NCBI RefSeq assembly: GCF_030867095.1
Contig: NC_081824.1
Span: forward strand, 116,444,162-116,508,161
Source of the DNA: Alligator mississippiensis
Taxonomy: Eukaryota > Chordata > Crocodylia > Alligatoridae
Direction of reading: 5' to 3'
DNA length: 64,000 nt
Position 1 is the first letter of the stretch. Each line of letters begins with the position of its first letter. Below are positions 47,265-59,126 of the stretch, in pieces. The position numbers were made by a program, and so were the translations under genes. A model generated the notes under the pieces. It searched no databases, had not been told where the DNA came from, and saw nothing but the letters and a program-made list of their open reading frames with translations.

Positions 47265-47482
47265 CTGAAAGATAATAAAGACAGCTAGAGTTTTACAGGA
47301 ACATGCAGAGGGTAGGAATGTTTGACCTGGAAAGAAGACAAAACTTAGAGGGTGTTAAGTCTAAACTGGGCAAAATAGCTGTGATGCAATAAGAATGGAG
47401 TGAAGTCATATGGCCTGTGTTGTGCAGAATGTCAAACTAGAGGGTCATAACAGTCGCCTCTGACCTTAAGTATCTATGACTG
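47265..47482 (+). mobile_element. Older CR1 3' end
   Basis: Ends gagggtcataacagtcgcctctgaccttaagtatctatgac, a diverged form of the common amniote CR1 tail (ggtcataatggtcccttctggcc..aatctatga). Upstream ggcctgtgttgtgcagaatgtc also fits. Much older than the copies at 16993 or 30532. Confidence 0.65.
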
Positions 47483-49944
47483 TCTTTAATTTCTGGGTCT
47501 GTCCCACAATATGACTAACGTGGCCACTCAAAAATAATAGCCAGTAAATATGGAATAAATGAAAGGATATATTTCTCTGACGAGCATGCAATCAGTTGGC
47601 AAAAGACATATTTCTAGAAGGTCATCGAGTCAAACTCTGTTATCTACATTTGAGCTGAATAGTTTCACCATTGATAGTTAAGCAAGCTAAGACAAGGATA
47701 ATCAAATCTTATGCCTCACGGCTTATTCTGATCTCTGCAAGACTCAGATAATAAATCTTCTCTCCTTTACTGCATCCTATAATTTTCTAGGCACGTTAAT
47801 GTTGTGAAAGTTTAATTACTATCTTCTCTTATGAAACAGCATTGGTTGGCTGCTGAATACAAGGCAATGCACTGACAGACCACCAGGCTGATTTGTGGTG
47901 AATCTTACATTCATTTTTTCCTTCTCTTATATTACCAGTATGTTTCTGTTTTTACTATTTAATCCTTTGGGCTGGATCCTTGAAGTCACACATGTGAGAT
48001 GAATAGAATTTAATCTTTTTTATGTTTGTGATAGTATTAAAGTCTGTAAAATAATTGTTCTTTGTTCATATTGTTCGACTCAATCATCTAGAGATAAACT
48101 GAGCAATTATGCAAACACCCTTTTAAGGGACCTGTTTATGAAACATAAAAATGTATACTTTATCCTCATCTCACTTCCTGCCTGCTCCTGTAATTCATGC
48201 TCAGAGTCATTAAATAAATGTTCATGTTAGAATACACAGTCTCAGCTCCATGTGCTTGACCAGAATTGTAATTGACTTCTCTGTTCTATGCAAATAATAA
48301 CATATTTTTCAACTATATTTTCAGGTAGATGGGAAAGCTAAAAATAATATTAATGAACAAGAATTGATTTTCTGTAGGATATGCACAGGATATATTTGTT
48401 TTAAAAAACATTTGTGCAAGAGCTGGGCTGCTCTATAGAAGTGTAGGCCCTAACAGGTCAGAAGTGTGGTACATCTTGCCCATCGAGCTGATTCTGACAG
48501 TGGCCATCCCCAAACAATTCAGAAGATGATGTCAGCACTTTGCTATAAGCATACATGGGATAATATGACTAGTGCTTAAGGTAATCCCAATGTCCAATGG
48601 AGATTGAGTTAAACTCTAATACTGTACATAAGATGTAGGTTCTATCTCTAACCTCAGTCTACAGTCCTTATGTTTTCTTTTTGTCCTTCTACACATAGCG
48701 TTTTATGCCGTCCCATCTGCAAACTGCTCACCAGGCAAGGTAAACACAAAAGGGTGGAAAAGTAAATTTGCAAGGGAATATTTGAATGCTTATAATAAAT
48801 CACTTACTGTAATGACAAACAAGCTCTTTCTCATTAAAAGCTTGAAACATATGTTCCTATTTTGCAGGTGTTTACTTATTCAGAATATTGAATCTGGGAT
48901 AATCCTCTAAGGCATCTGCAGAGGAATGGCCATGGAAGCCAAAGGCTCTAATTCATAAGCAAAGCATGCAGGCTTATTACATATTTCACTCTAGAAATGT
49001 ATGGAGAGAAAAATACACAGCTTGTTGGATGAGTGAACCTGCTCTTCCAGTATCCAAAAGGGAATGTTCTACCCCTCAGGCGACTGTGTTGACTGAGACA
49101 GATGAACAAGTCTTTATGCTTTCAAAAGGGAATTGTATTCTTTAAACAGAGGTTGAATTCACAAGAGAAACTTGGGTGCACTAGCATTTATGAAACCCTC
49201 ACATAATCTCACAGGCACCTAGATTTTCTCAGGGCTCAAATTTCCTTTGAAAATTTGTCTCCCATGAGCAGCAAAGTGTCTGTTGCTAAGTTCATATACA
49301 ACTGCTTACATCCTGAGAGAGCTGAGCTGCTGGGTGCATGTTGCAGTAGCCCTGCTAGGATGCAGAAAAAAGTTATCCCCCCATTTTTCTCATTTGTGGG
49401 GCCTGATCTGGAAGACACACTCAGATGAAACTCTTCTGGGCGACTGCCCTAACAGCTAGGGTATGGAATCATTCTCACTTGCTCCATGCAAAGTGGAACA
49501 GCTCCAATAGCAGGGGCTGAACAAGCCCCACTTCAGACTCTGTGATGGTATGGGCAATCACCTAGGAATGGGAGGAGTGGGGTCAAATCCTCTCAGGCAG
49601 ATAGGGAGTTTAAACCAAGGTCTCCCATATCCTGGATGACTATTTTTAAAAAAGGGCTCAGGAACCCAACTCCAGAATGGGCTCAGAACAGGATTAGGTA
49701 CCTCTCAGCAGCCCAGAACTAGGTGTCCTTGTTTAAGATGGGTTTAAGCAACACTTGTCTCCTCAAGTACGTAGCTTCTCCCTCAGGTCGCAACTTCTGG
49801 GAACCAAGTCTTAAGTACCCAATTCTCTCCATGCATCATATATAGACACCTAACTCAAAACTTTGAACTCCACTGGTCAGCAAGCTATCTAGACGTTGTT
49901 AGCTGTGGTTTTCTAGCACGTAAGTTTGTATCTATAGCCATAGT
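47483..49944 (-). other. SLC2A12 long intron with old repeat traces
   Basis: At 48425-48560 gtaggccctaacaggtcag and cttctgacagtggccat-like blocks resemble an ancient LINE remnant. At 49540-49650 ttaaaccaaggtctcccatatcctggatgac resembles an old dispersed repeat also at 25915. No gene seen. Confidence 0.4.
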
Positions 49945-50335
49945 CCTCAACTTTTCAGTCCTGTGAGCTGAAAGAGTGGTGCAGGGCTAGACCATGGCCC
50001 AGATCCCAGGGTCAGTGCCCAGATCAGGCCCTGCACATCCAGATTGAACTTCAGCCCAGCCCTGTGTGACCAGATCAGGTCCCACACCACCTGTCCCAGC
50101 TGTGTGTGGCTGGGTTGGACCCTGAGTTGCCTTGGTCCAGCTTTGCAAGACCAAAATGGGCCCTACACTCCCTTAACCCAGCTCTGCATGGGCCCTGCAC
50201 TGATTTTCCCCCCTCACAATCTAATGTGTGGGGCCACACTGTTTGAATTCCAGGGCTCTGCACAGGTCTGGAAATTTGGCAGCAGGGGAGTGGCAAGTAA
50301 GGCTGCCCTCCTCTCCCACCAAATTTTCATATCCA
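49945..50335. mobile_element. hAT-like element related to the one at 35793
   Basis: Begins catagtcctcaacttttcagtcc, corresponding to the complement of the right end of the 35793 element (tggtgcccaactttccagcc). The block ggaaatttggcagcaggggag is shared in reverse. The right end is not resolved. Confidence 0.45.
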
Positions 50336-50395
50336 TATTTAATCTTTTCTAAGGCCGCTGTGAGGAGCTTATACAACGTTTCAAGGGCTAGATAC

Positions 50396-51653
50396 TAGGG
50401 CTGTGCGAAATTTCACTGGCAGTTTCGTTTCAATGCTGTTTCAATTAGTTTTGAACTCGGAACAGCAAAACTGAAACAAAACAGAGAGCTTCAAAACTGC
50501 CTCAAAACGAAACAAGGTAAGTTGAAATGTTTTGAAATTTTCAAAATGTTTCGAGTTTCGAAGCTCTAGCTGGGCTTGCCTGCAGGGAAACAGAAACTAA
50601 AGTAAGGAGAGGGAGGGGGAACAGGGGGGAGGGCGGGGAGAACTGCTCTCATTATTGACTGTACAGCTGGCCAGTGACTGTCACCCTTTCCTGAGGTCTC
50701 TTCCAAACCCAATGCTCTGGGGGAAGGATGGAAAAACTGCAATGAAGGCAGCATTGTTTGAACTGCCCTGCTTTCTACCTTGGTGTCAGTTGAGTGAGGG
50801 TACTCCTTAACACACACACACAGTGTCACCCACCCATGTCACGAGCGTTGCCTGTCAGCAGCTAGAGGTGCAGGGCCCCAGAACCCAATCTTCCCCTGCA
50901 CCGATCTCCTTGACAGCTGGCAGGCTTTTTGGCCGCAGCAGGGTCTAATAGGTCTGCAGTTTTCACACTCCCCGTGCCCCAAGACAGGCACAGTCCCACA
51001 AGCACCCATGTCACGAGTTTCACCTGTCAGCAGCCAGAGGTGCAGGGCCCCAGAACCCAGAAGCCCCTGTACCTATTTCCTTGAGAGATGGCAGGCTTTG
51101 TGACCTCAGCAGGGGCTAGCAAGCCTGTAGCTTTCACACTGATGTGCCTTAACACACACACTGTCACCCGTGTCATGAGTTTTGCTTGTCTGCAGCTTGA
51201 GGTGCAGTTTTCCCCAAACCTCTGCATCTATCTCATTGAAACTTGGCAGGCTTCGTGCCCTCAGCAGGGGCTAGCATGCCTGTAGTTTTGACCCCACTGT
51301 GGCTTAACACATACACATGACATGAGTTTTTTGCTTTCAAGACATTGAGGAGCAGTTTCCCTGAAACCCCTGCACCTATCTCCTTGAAACTTGGCAGGCT
51401 TCATGCCCTCAGCAGGGGCTACTATTTCTGCAAGTTTCATCCAAATCAGGCCAGAAATGATAAAGTTATTAGGATGTTTTGAGCTTTCCCATTATATGCT
51501 ATGGGCAAAGGGTCAAAACAGCGTCTTAACAGCGAAACTGTTTTGACGAAACAGAACAGAACAGCAGTTTCAAATTGAAATGAAATTCAGAACGAAAAGC
51601 TGTTCCATCAAAATGCAAGTTGAAATGGAACGGAGCCATTTCTCACAGCCCTA
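50396..51653. mobile_element. hAT element with perfect 8-bp target duplication
   Basis: Starts TAGGGCTGTGCGAAATTTC and ends with the complement of TAGGGCTGTGAGAAATGGC. Flanked by identical ctagatac at 50388-50395 and 51654-51661. Subterminal regions are rich in gttttga and cgaaac motifs. The core has about four ~150-170-bp tandem units. No transposase, so non-autonomous. The family also includes 41819-43305. Confidence 0.85.
50830..51440. repeat. ~4 tandem units of 150-170 bp in hAT core
   Basis: Unit starts lie near 50857, 51028, 51189 and 51338. Each has ag(a/c)agctagaggtgcag-like sequence, then cctgcaccnatctccttga, ggcaggctt and cagcaggggcta. Spacings shrink from 171 to 161 to 149 bp through indels. 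The same unit is found in both arms of 41819-43305. Confidence 0.75.
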
Positions 51654-51895
51654 CTAGATACATATTGTGTAATGTTGCTATGATAGCACTCCTGAAAAGC
51701 TTTAAGTCAATATGTGCATGAAGTGGTGCATCACAATCATAAATTCCTTTATGTAAAGCACTTGGTTTCTGAACCAAACAAACACAAACCATTCCAATAA
51801 CATGCCCAAGGCAGAGGCCTGATCCATTACATTAAAAAGAGTAATCCTGTGAGATGCTAATCCCCCTTGAAGATCCAGGATTTGGTTCTAAGGAT

Positions 51896-52160
51896 GTGTC
51901 TACATGTCACCATATGGCGACATTGCTATGGCACTGTGATTTAGTACATCTTTTTAGAAGTACTAAAGCACAGCGCAGTATGGGCGGTTATTGTACTGTG
52001 TGTGCAGTGCATGGTTAGACTTTGCCACTATGTTGTAGAGTGGCACGCTATACCCAGGAGCGCACTGCTATGGTGATGTAGCTGACGATCACATGTAGAC
52101 ACGTCATTGCTATGCACCATATGGTAGTGCACCATATGGCAAAGTAGCATGTAAATACAC
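51896..52160. mobile_element. MITE with gtgtctacatg ends
   Basis: Left gtgtctacatgtcac and complement of right gtgtatttacatgctac are inverted. The interior repeats ctatggcnacat and caccatatgg. Similar style to 25372 and 55135. Non-coding. Confidence 0.55.
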
Positions 52161-52843
52161 TCTAAATGTACATAATAAGGAAAGACAATATGCACACAGA
52201 TTCACATTGCCTTGTACAAATGGGAATAAGGGAAATGATCGTAATGTCTCTCATACCCATGGAACTTGGGAAAGCACCGGCGTGTGAAATCTGTGTATTT
52301 GGGTTTCCACAGACTCATAGCAACATGTTTCTTCAGAATCCTCAGAAAATTTACTACACAAAGCAATCTTGACTTCTCCAGGGCTCTCTTACATATAGTC
52401 TGAATGCCCATTCTCCTTTGCCGTAAAGTTCCTTAAATGCTCCAACAAGGTGTACCACAGAGACTGCACCCACAGGACAACTTTGTTGTCATCCATCATT
52501 CTGTGAATGACTGGCCAGTGGCCATCCTTCATGTCTTCAAAGACTAATATGTTTGTCTCAATGAGATCTACAGACAAGCCCAATACTCTACCATCTATCT
52601 AGGTATTTACATAGCTCTTGTCAACCTTGTGGCTGAACACCTCACCATCATCAGTGGACTTTTATACCTACAAGAACCCTGAGAGGTTGGAGAGCATAAT
52701 CCTTCTTCTACAGAAGGCAAACTATGATGCTTCATATATTAAAATGACTTCCTGGATGAGACACAGGAAGTTTGTAACTCAGCCAGCAACTGAAACCCTT
52801 GTGTTCTAGATGCTAGTTCAAACATCTATTCACAAGTAGAGGC
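52161..52843 (-). other. SLC2A12 long intron: nothing recognised
   Basis: Plain sequence between a MITE and a hAT element. The 64-69-codon open frames on either strand have no recognisable motif. Confidence 0.5.
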
Positions 52844-53111
52844 TAGGGTTGGGTATTTGTCCAGTCAAATACCAGTCAAAAATTGAAAAATAAATTGCCA
52901 ATAGGTCCAAATAAAAAGCAAATAGTTTCCATTAAGAAATGTGTCAAAAACAATTTTAAAAAATCATATTTCTGTCAAGAAAACTACAAAAAAGTAGTTG
53001 TTTTGTAAAATTGCTATAATCTTTAACCAGTAAAAAAAAAAAAAAAATAGTGTCAATTGACTGGTCAATTGACAACATGTGATTGGTCACTCGACCGGCT
53101 TGCCAACCCTA
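52844..53111. mobile_element. Short hAT element with 8-bp duplication
   Basis: Starts TAGGGTTGGGTATTTGTC and ends with the complement of TAGGGTTGGCAAGCCGGTC. Flanks gtagaggc (52836-52843) and gtggaggc (53112-53119) match at 7 of 8. AT-rich interior with an A-run at 53033-53047. Confidence 0.75.
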
Positions 53112-53131
53112 GTGGAGGCAAAACTTTTGGC

Positions 53132-53403
53132 CAGGGATGCCACAAATTAGACCCACACGCTCCCCAATTGCTACTCCAACCCCCTTCCCTTGCCTGATCT
53201 GCTTCTCTGTTTCCTGTTCCCTGCCCTATTTGATACTCTGCTTTCTGCTTCCTGTCCTGTACTCCCTGCCCAACCTGCTGCTGTTTCCTGCTTCCTGTCC
53301 TATCTGTCACTGTGCTACCCGTCCCCTCCACAAAATGCCACATGCTACAAAGAGTGGCTTCCTGTGCCACTTGTGGCATATGTGCTCCAGGCTGGCACCC
53401 CTG
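53132..53403. mobile_element. Short hAT-like element
   Basis: Starts CAGGGATGCCACAAATTAG and ends with the complement of CAGGGGTGCCAGCC. Contains a (ctgcttcctgtcc)-type pyrimidine repeat. Lies only 20 bp from the hAT element at 52844. No good flanking duplication. Confidence 0.55.
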
Positions 53404-54202
53404 CACTAACACCATCCTACTTGTACCTTCTGTGACGTCTCTGGTAAGCACTCACCAGCCCCTTCACTGGAAACTGCGAACCAACCCCTCTTGATAACAT
53501 GATACTGCAGAATGTTTTACTAATCTTAATGCTGTGGTTTCAAATATGGAAGACTACAATTTTTCCCTTGTTTGTTTCCTTGAAAAGCAAGCTTTAAATG
53601 CTCCATTTGGCATACGCTCTAAGCCAGGGATAGTTTTAAAAAAGGCCTTTTGGTATAAAGCTCCTTGTCACCCTGCAGTACTTGGTGTGACTTGTTTATC
53701 TTTAGACGTGAAATGAAACAGTGTGTTTGCATTGAGGGTACTGCCGAATAGTAGCTTTAACACTAAGCCTGCCCAGGATCAAAGAAGTTCTGAAAAATCA
53801 GCTCCCCCAGTGTAGAAACTGGATTTTATTCAATTTAGATATGTACCCTTTAATCTTTCTCACAGAACTCAATGTCACGGTGACATTCTCTTCTGCAAGG
53901 CTGTATATGGTCAAGGGAAGCTAATATAAAACCTTGAATAACCTTTGATATGCTAATCAAAGGCTGTTATTATTTCCTGAATATTTGAATGTAACATTCC
54001 ACCTACAGTGAAGGGCAAATGTTCCATTAAGAAAATCAGTAAATAATAGCAGCCTTTGATTATCGTATCAAAGATTATTATAGGTTCTACATTAGATTCA
54101 CTTGATAGGGGATTGCCTTGCAGAACATAATGTCACTGTAATATAAACATGAATATTTAGGCTCACTCTTTATTTAGTATTGCAATATTTCTCCCATCAC
54201 TA

Positions 54203-54203
<1 letters not shown>
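53404..54203 (-). other. SLC2A12 long intron: nothing recognised
   Basis: AT-rich intronic sequence. No identifiable repeat or gene. Confidence 0.5.
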
Positions 54204-54254
<51 letters not shown>

Positions 54255-54378
54255 GCACACACTATATTATATAGATATAGATATATAGATATATATATAT
54301 ATATAAATACTTATCCCATATATGTATAATACTTATCCCATGGATATAGCTATATCTATATCTATAGATAGATAGACA

Positions 54379-54412
<34 letters not shown>
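54204..54412. repeat. Compound microsatellite (TA)n, (ATAG)n, (CA)n
   Basis: About 20 TA units at 54205-54245, interrupted tatagata runs at 54265-54375, then about 16 CA units at 54380-54411. Likely length-polymorphic. Confidence 0.95.
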
Positions 54413-54413
<1 letters not shown>

Positions 54414-55134
54414 GAAGGTATATACCAGTAATATTCCCAAGCAGGGTGCTGCAACACCCTTAGGGTACCTTGAAATCCTCTCAGGATGCCATGGTCTGCC
54501 ACACAATGTTAGACACAGTGTTAGGCATGTAAACATGACTCACAAGATAAGATATTTCAAGTAGGAATCCATAGTGTTAAAAGCATTTTGACCTCTTGTG
54601 GTCTTTCTGGGTTCTTTGCAGCAGAATAATTGCTCAATTTTTCTTCTGCAGTCAAAAATCAAGTGAAAACTAAGAGCTGGCATATTCGAAGGGGTGTCTT
54701 CAATCTATCAAGGGGGACCTTGAGTCTAAAAAGATGAGGGAGTAAATGCATGTTGAATGAGGTTGGGGTCATCAGCATTGCTATTGACCTATAGCAGCTA
54801 CTGCTGCTGCTACTACTACTAAATCAAACTCAGCACATAGGCAGTGCTTTAAAGCATTTTAAGCACAGTAATGAATTGTGCTCTTCTATCTTCTGTATGA
54901 TACCCTTTAAGCATTTCCTGCACAACCCCCACTCTATGCAGTGAAATACTATATTTTATCTTATACAACACACACACCCCTCAAAAAACAACTGCTAGAA
55001 ATTGGAGCACATATTATATGCAAGGAATATGGTAAGAATAGTTTATGCTGCTTACTGGGCAAAAGTGTAAATAAAATCTTCAGTGGTTCACAGGGAATAG
55101 AACAATGAACAGAACAGGCTTGCTACTCCACTCA
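54413..55134 (-). other. SLC2A12 long intron: nothing recognised
   Basis: A short CTG/CTA tract lies at 54798-54822. Nothing else seen. Confidence 0.5.
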
Positions 55135-55405
55135 GTGAGCATGTCTGACGCTATGTTGCCATAGTAATGTGTTACGGTGACGTAGCATCCGTTGGTGGAC
55201 ACAAACTGTGAGACCAATGCTACATCGCCGTAGTGATGAGCACCTTGTGCGTAGCAATAGTGTGTTGCTATGGCAATGCAGCAGCTAAAAATAACCATGT
55301 GGCACTGGGACAACTCATCAACAGCGGTTACTGCACCGTCATTTAGTACTTCCTGACGGTACTAAATGACAGTGCAGTAACAACTAAGTTGTGGGAAGCA
55401 TGTGT
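55135..55405. mobile_element. MITE related to 25372
   Basis: Shares gtactaaatgac and gtgcagtaac with the MITE at 25372. It has an internal hairpin tcatttagtacttcctgacggtactaaatga, and ends catgtgtagatgaaccc. The left end is diverged. Confidence 0.5.
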
Positions 55406-55689
55406 AGATGAACCCAGTTACTCACTGGAAAGATCTTTTTTCCTTCATTCTTCCTTTCAAAAACAAAGTGTGTTTCTTATTCCAGAGTGTGACGTATTTA
55501 AGCAAATATGATATACTGGTTCTGCTTCTAAGGGAACGGAAAGAAAAACATTTAACCTGTGTAATAAGAATTATACTGATGTAAAGAGGTAGAGAAAAAA
55601 GGAAACAAATGTCTACACTGTGTTGACTTGTAGTGGAAAATTACCCCTAAAAAAAATCAGGGGTAGACTCCAATGGAACAAGTTACACT

Positions 55690-56865
55690 GGTTTATGTTT
55701 CATCGGTCTACACCTGTTGGTCTGTAATTACAGTGTTGGTGCAGATTTGATTAATCAAGTCTGCTAGAGCATAGTAATTACCACGCTCCAACCAGCCACC
55801 AGCGTCTCATGTATCAGCATCCCCACACTTCAAAATGGTGGCACCGGCACTTTATCTAAAGCTTATTTGACAAGCTTTAGATAAAGCATCCCTGCCACTA
55901 TTTTGAAGTGTGGGGACACTTATACACAAGACCAGGGGTGGGCAAAATACAGCCCGTGGGACAAGTCCAGCCCACCAGGCACTTTCACCAGGCCTGTGGC
56001 ACCCCTCAATGAATTGTGCCACACCCAGTCCTCTCCCCCGCCAGGCTGAGAGCAAGGCACCCACATGTATGCCCCTCCAGCATACCCTGTTGTGCCTCGT
56101 TCCCACCCTCTTGGGCAGAAGGGCCCAGCCCAGACAGCAGCAGCTTCCGGGCAGGGCTCCTGCTGCAGCCACCCCATGGGAACCTGCTTGGCTTCCTGGA
56201 AATCAACTCACTTGGGGCAGCAGGTAGGGAAGCAGCAGGGCTGGTGAGAGGTAGAGTTGCAGCTGGACAGAAGCACAGAGCCCATGCCCAGGGGAGACAG
56301 CAGAAGTGCAGAGCTCGGCGGGGCAGGGTATGGGTGCGAGGCTGGGGTGTGTAGGCTCCAACTAGTGCTGCACATGGGGGTGAGGTGGAAGGGGACCGCA
56401 GCTTGCCCGGCTGCCTCTATCACTGGGGCTCCATGCCCTGTGCCTGCAGTTCCCACATTCGCAATGGGGGTAGCCCTGGGCCTGCTGCCTTGCTTGCCCC
56501 CTGCTGCGCAGGTCCCTGCACCCCACTGGGAGTGGAGGAAACCCTGCTGCCTGCTTCCCCACGGAGTCCAGCATGGGGCTTCCCCACTGTGTGTGGGGGA
56601 ACTGCAGGCATGCGGCGTGTAGCCCCGTGATAGACGTGGCCAGCACTGCGCTGGGGGCAAGGAGTGCACCCTCCCTGGCCGCCTCTATCCCCAATGGTGC
56701 ACTTTTGAACTAAAGCACCTCCAATGTGTTGAAGTTCAAAAGCATGCCACTGCCATTTTCTCAGTGTTGATGTGCATTTCACCACCTATGCAACTGCAAG
56801 CACTGCAGCACTGGGCGCTTTTCGAATTGCCCAGCGCTGCGGAGCTTGCATGTGTAAAAATGCCC
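55690..56865. mobile_element. Palindromic MITE, copy C, split by a hAT-like element
   Basis: The centre near 55866 has arms cttcaaaatggtggcaccgg..atctaaagctt and their complement. The right arm runs to tatacacaagac at 55932 and resumes near 56695 (ttttgaactaaagcacc, ccactgccatttt), ending catgtgtaaaaatgccc. A hAT-like element (55933-56690) is inserted. The left end near 55706 (ggtctacacctg) is weak. Confidence 0.55.
55933..56690. mobile_element. hAT-like element, GC-rich palindromic core
   Basis: Starts CAGGGGTGGGCAAAATAC. Shares the caaggcacccacat..cataccctgttgtgcctc block with the element at 4367. The core is palindromic, centred near 56530: ctgcagttcccacatt at 56443 is mirrored near 56600. 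The right end is not resolved. No transposase. Confidence 0.6.
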
Positions 56866-58676
56866 ATAAGTAGCCCCATTGAAATCACACAATATATTCA
56901 GATCAGTAGCACTGCTCCAGCCAAGCAGAGAGATGTGCTCTAGCACCCTCCCTACCCCCCACAACTTCTAGCCTGAACCACTGCAGACATGTGGCTGCAT
57001 TTCCAGAATCACATTTTCACCACAGGTTCAGAAAAGGCGCTTTGAAATCCATGGAAGAAACAACTTGTCTGTAATAAAAATCAAGTTATGCTTAAGTTGT
57101 GTTCTGACTTGGGCTACACCATTCAGTAATGTGCAGAGCTGAGCCCTAACTCTGCTAAAAAAAAACCTTGGAACCTCATAATTAAAAACAAACAAACAAA
57201 CAAAAATGGCTTTAAAGCATGGTTTAAAAAAAGCAATACTCTCAGTTGGTCCACTGCCTTGGCTAAAACTAACCTATTTTCAGTCAGTTTAGAAATCAGA
57301 GACTAATATGTGAATTTATAGTTCAATATCAGTCTACCCAAGGACAATTAAATTAGCTAGAACTTTACTCACATTCAGCATTTAGTGAAAATTCAAACTA
57401 AATGTTGAGTGCACCAACCCATAAATAAAACACTTCAAACTAATGTTGTACAAGGCAGAGCTGTAGCAAGATCGATGGCACGCAGTCCACAACAAGGGTT
57501 TCATTTTGGCATGAAATCTCATTACGCTGCAGCCCATCAGCCAGTGGTCACAATGTGAAGAATAGCTATAGACGGCATGGTTTGAATAGCATAAGAACAA
57601 TGGGCTGCGTAAGCTAGCTCTATCATATCCAAAACACTGTCAGTGTATTAAAATACAAAACATGCTCCCATGATTCTGTCTCACACATGGGATATATGAA
57701 TCTAGGCTTCATTTTTAGGGGAAATAACCCTAAAATATAAAAGATGCCATTTTTGAATGTTTGAATGAGTGTTTCTATATAGCAAATTGATTAAACATGC
57801 ATATTTTCCAGTTTTTTTGTGCACTAGAAATATAGTAACTTGGTGTTTTATAAAAGCCTGAAAGGTTATTCCATCTCATGTCAAAGAGAAAGATGAGCAT
57901 TGTAGAATACTCTGTCTTTCCTGCATTTTCCAGTCTGTTGCAGGATGACATGCCTTATGGTATTTCGTAGCATAAGAATGTCACCACATCTGCCGAGGGA
58001 CCATGGGTTATATTGACAGAGATATTTATCCTCACTCAGTTATTTTCTTTGCCAGATTTTCAAGTTTCCCAGTTCTTTTTCATTTTTATGTACCCAAACA
58101 GCATATACACTGCACTATAACTGCAAGTTTGTCATTGACAGTTTGTGATTTGGCTCTAGGTGGGCAGTATGATTCTATTTCACTGCAAGGCACAATATAA
58201 TCCTAAACTGTGTGTAAATGCCAAAACCCAAACCAATGTATGTGCAACATAGATATATAAAGTGAAATAGGACTTAGCCCTCAAGGTCCAATAATTGATC
58301 CAGTAGCATCATGTTGGAAGGGGAAAAAAAACATTCAAATATTATTTTGCTCAGAAATATGAGCATGGCCTGCCATCCCTGCTGTCATCATGTCCCTAGG
58401 CTGCATCGTGTCCCTAGGCTGCATAGAGCCAAAAATGAAACTATTTTGTTCTGTGTTAAAGTTGCTTTGAGTGTTAAAAGAGAATAGGCTATAGGGAGGT
58501 ACAAATGGATATACATAGCCTAATTTTTTTTAACCTTGACCCGTGTGACAAGTGGATCTAATGTACAAAATCGAGTGGAATGACTGAAAAAAAAGTTTTG
58601 TTCCTTGGTTTTGGTTTCTGTGGGCTTATGAACATAGCTCAAACCACATACAAAGGTTCTATAAGCCAAATGAGAA
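56866..58676 (-). other. SLC2A12 long intron: nothing recognised
   Basis: AT-rich intron. An 18-bp block ending gtccctaggctgcat is duplicated in tandem near 58390-58425. No gene seen. Confidence 0.5.
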
Positions 58677-59126
58677 TGTTGAGCCCCAGCTCAAATCTGG
58701 GATCATGCCTGGTATGCAAAGGCCAATAAAGATACCAGGGGTGAAAGTATAAAGAAGATTTATTGCTAGCAATAAAAGGTGCAAGCGGAATAATTTCACA
58801 TAACAAGCACACAGATTTCTAATTCTAAGCATCTTTTATACAGGGGTTTTGGACCTTCATAAGCATCCTTGTTTGCTAATTGGCTATAAAGGAGTGACGC
58901 AAGGAGTTCTTTACTGAGCATGTCTCTATACCTGTGTTTTAGCTATGTATCTCATTAACATACATGTATGTTTCATTAGCATACTTTTTCCCCACCTAGG
59001 GGCGTGATTTTTAGTATTTTAATGAGCTCTTTGACCCAGTACTCTGATTCTGCTTTTGTTTTCAAGCCTCCTTTATCTAAGACTGTCTCCTCCTTATCAT
59101 TGCAGATGGGCATTCGTCACATAACA
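58677..59126 (-). mobile_element. Probable solo LTR fossil
   Basis: Read on the - strand this ~450-bp block starts TGTTATGTGACG and ends GGGGCTCAACA, the TG..CA form with short inverted ends. A TATAAAAG box (58832-58839) and an AATAAA signal (58759-58764) sit in proper LTR order. No second LTR, internal region or clear target duplication is nearby, so it is a lone remnant. Family not assignable; age unknown. Confidence 0.55.

Noticed and set aside
50830-51440. Regular repeats as a CRISPR-like array
   Set aside because: Units are 150-170 bp, diverged and inside a hAT element of a vertebrate genome; no spacer structure.
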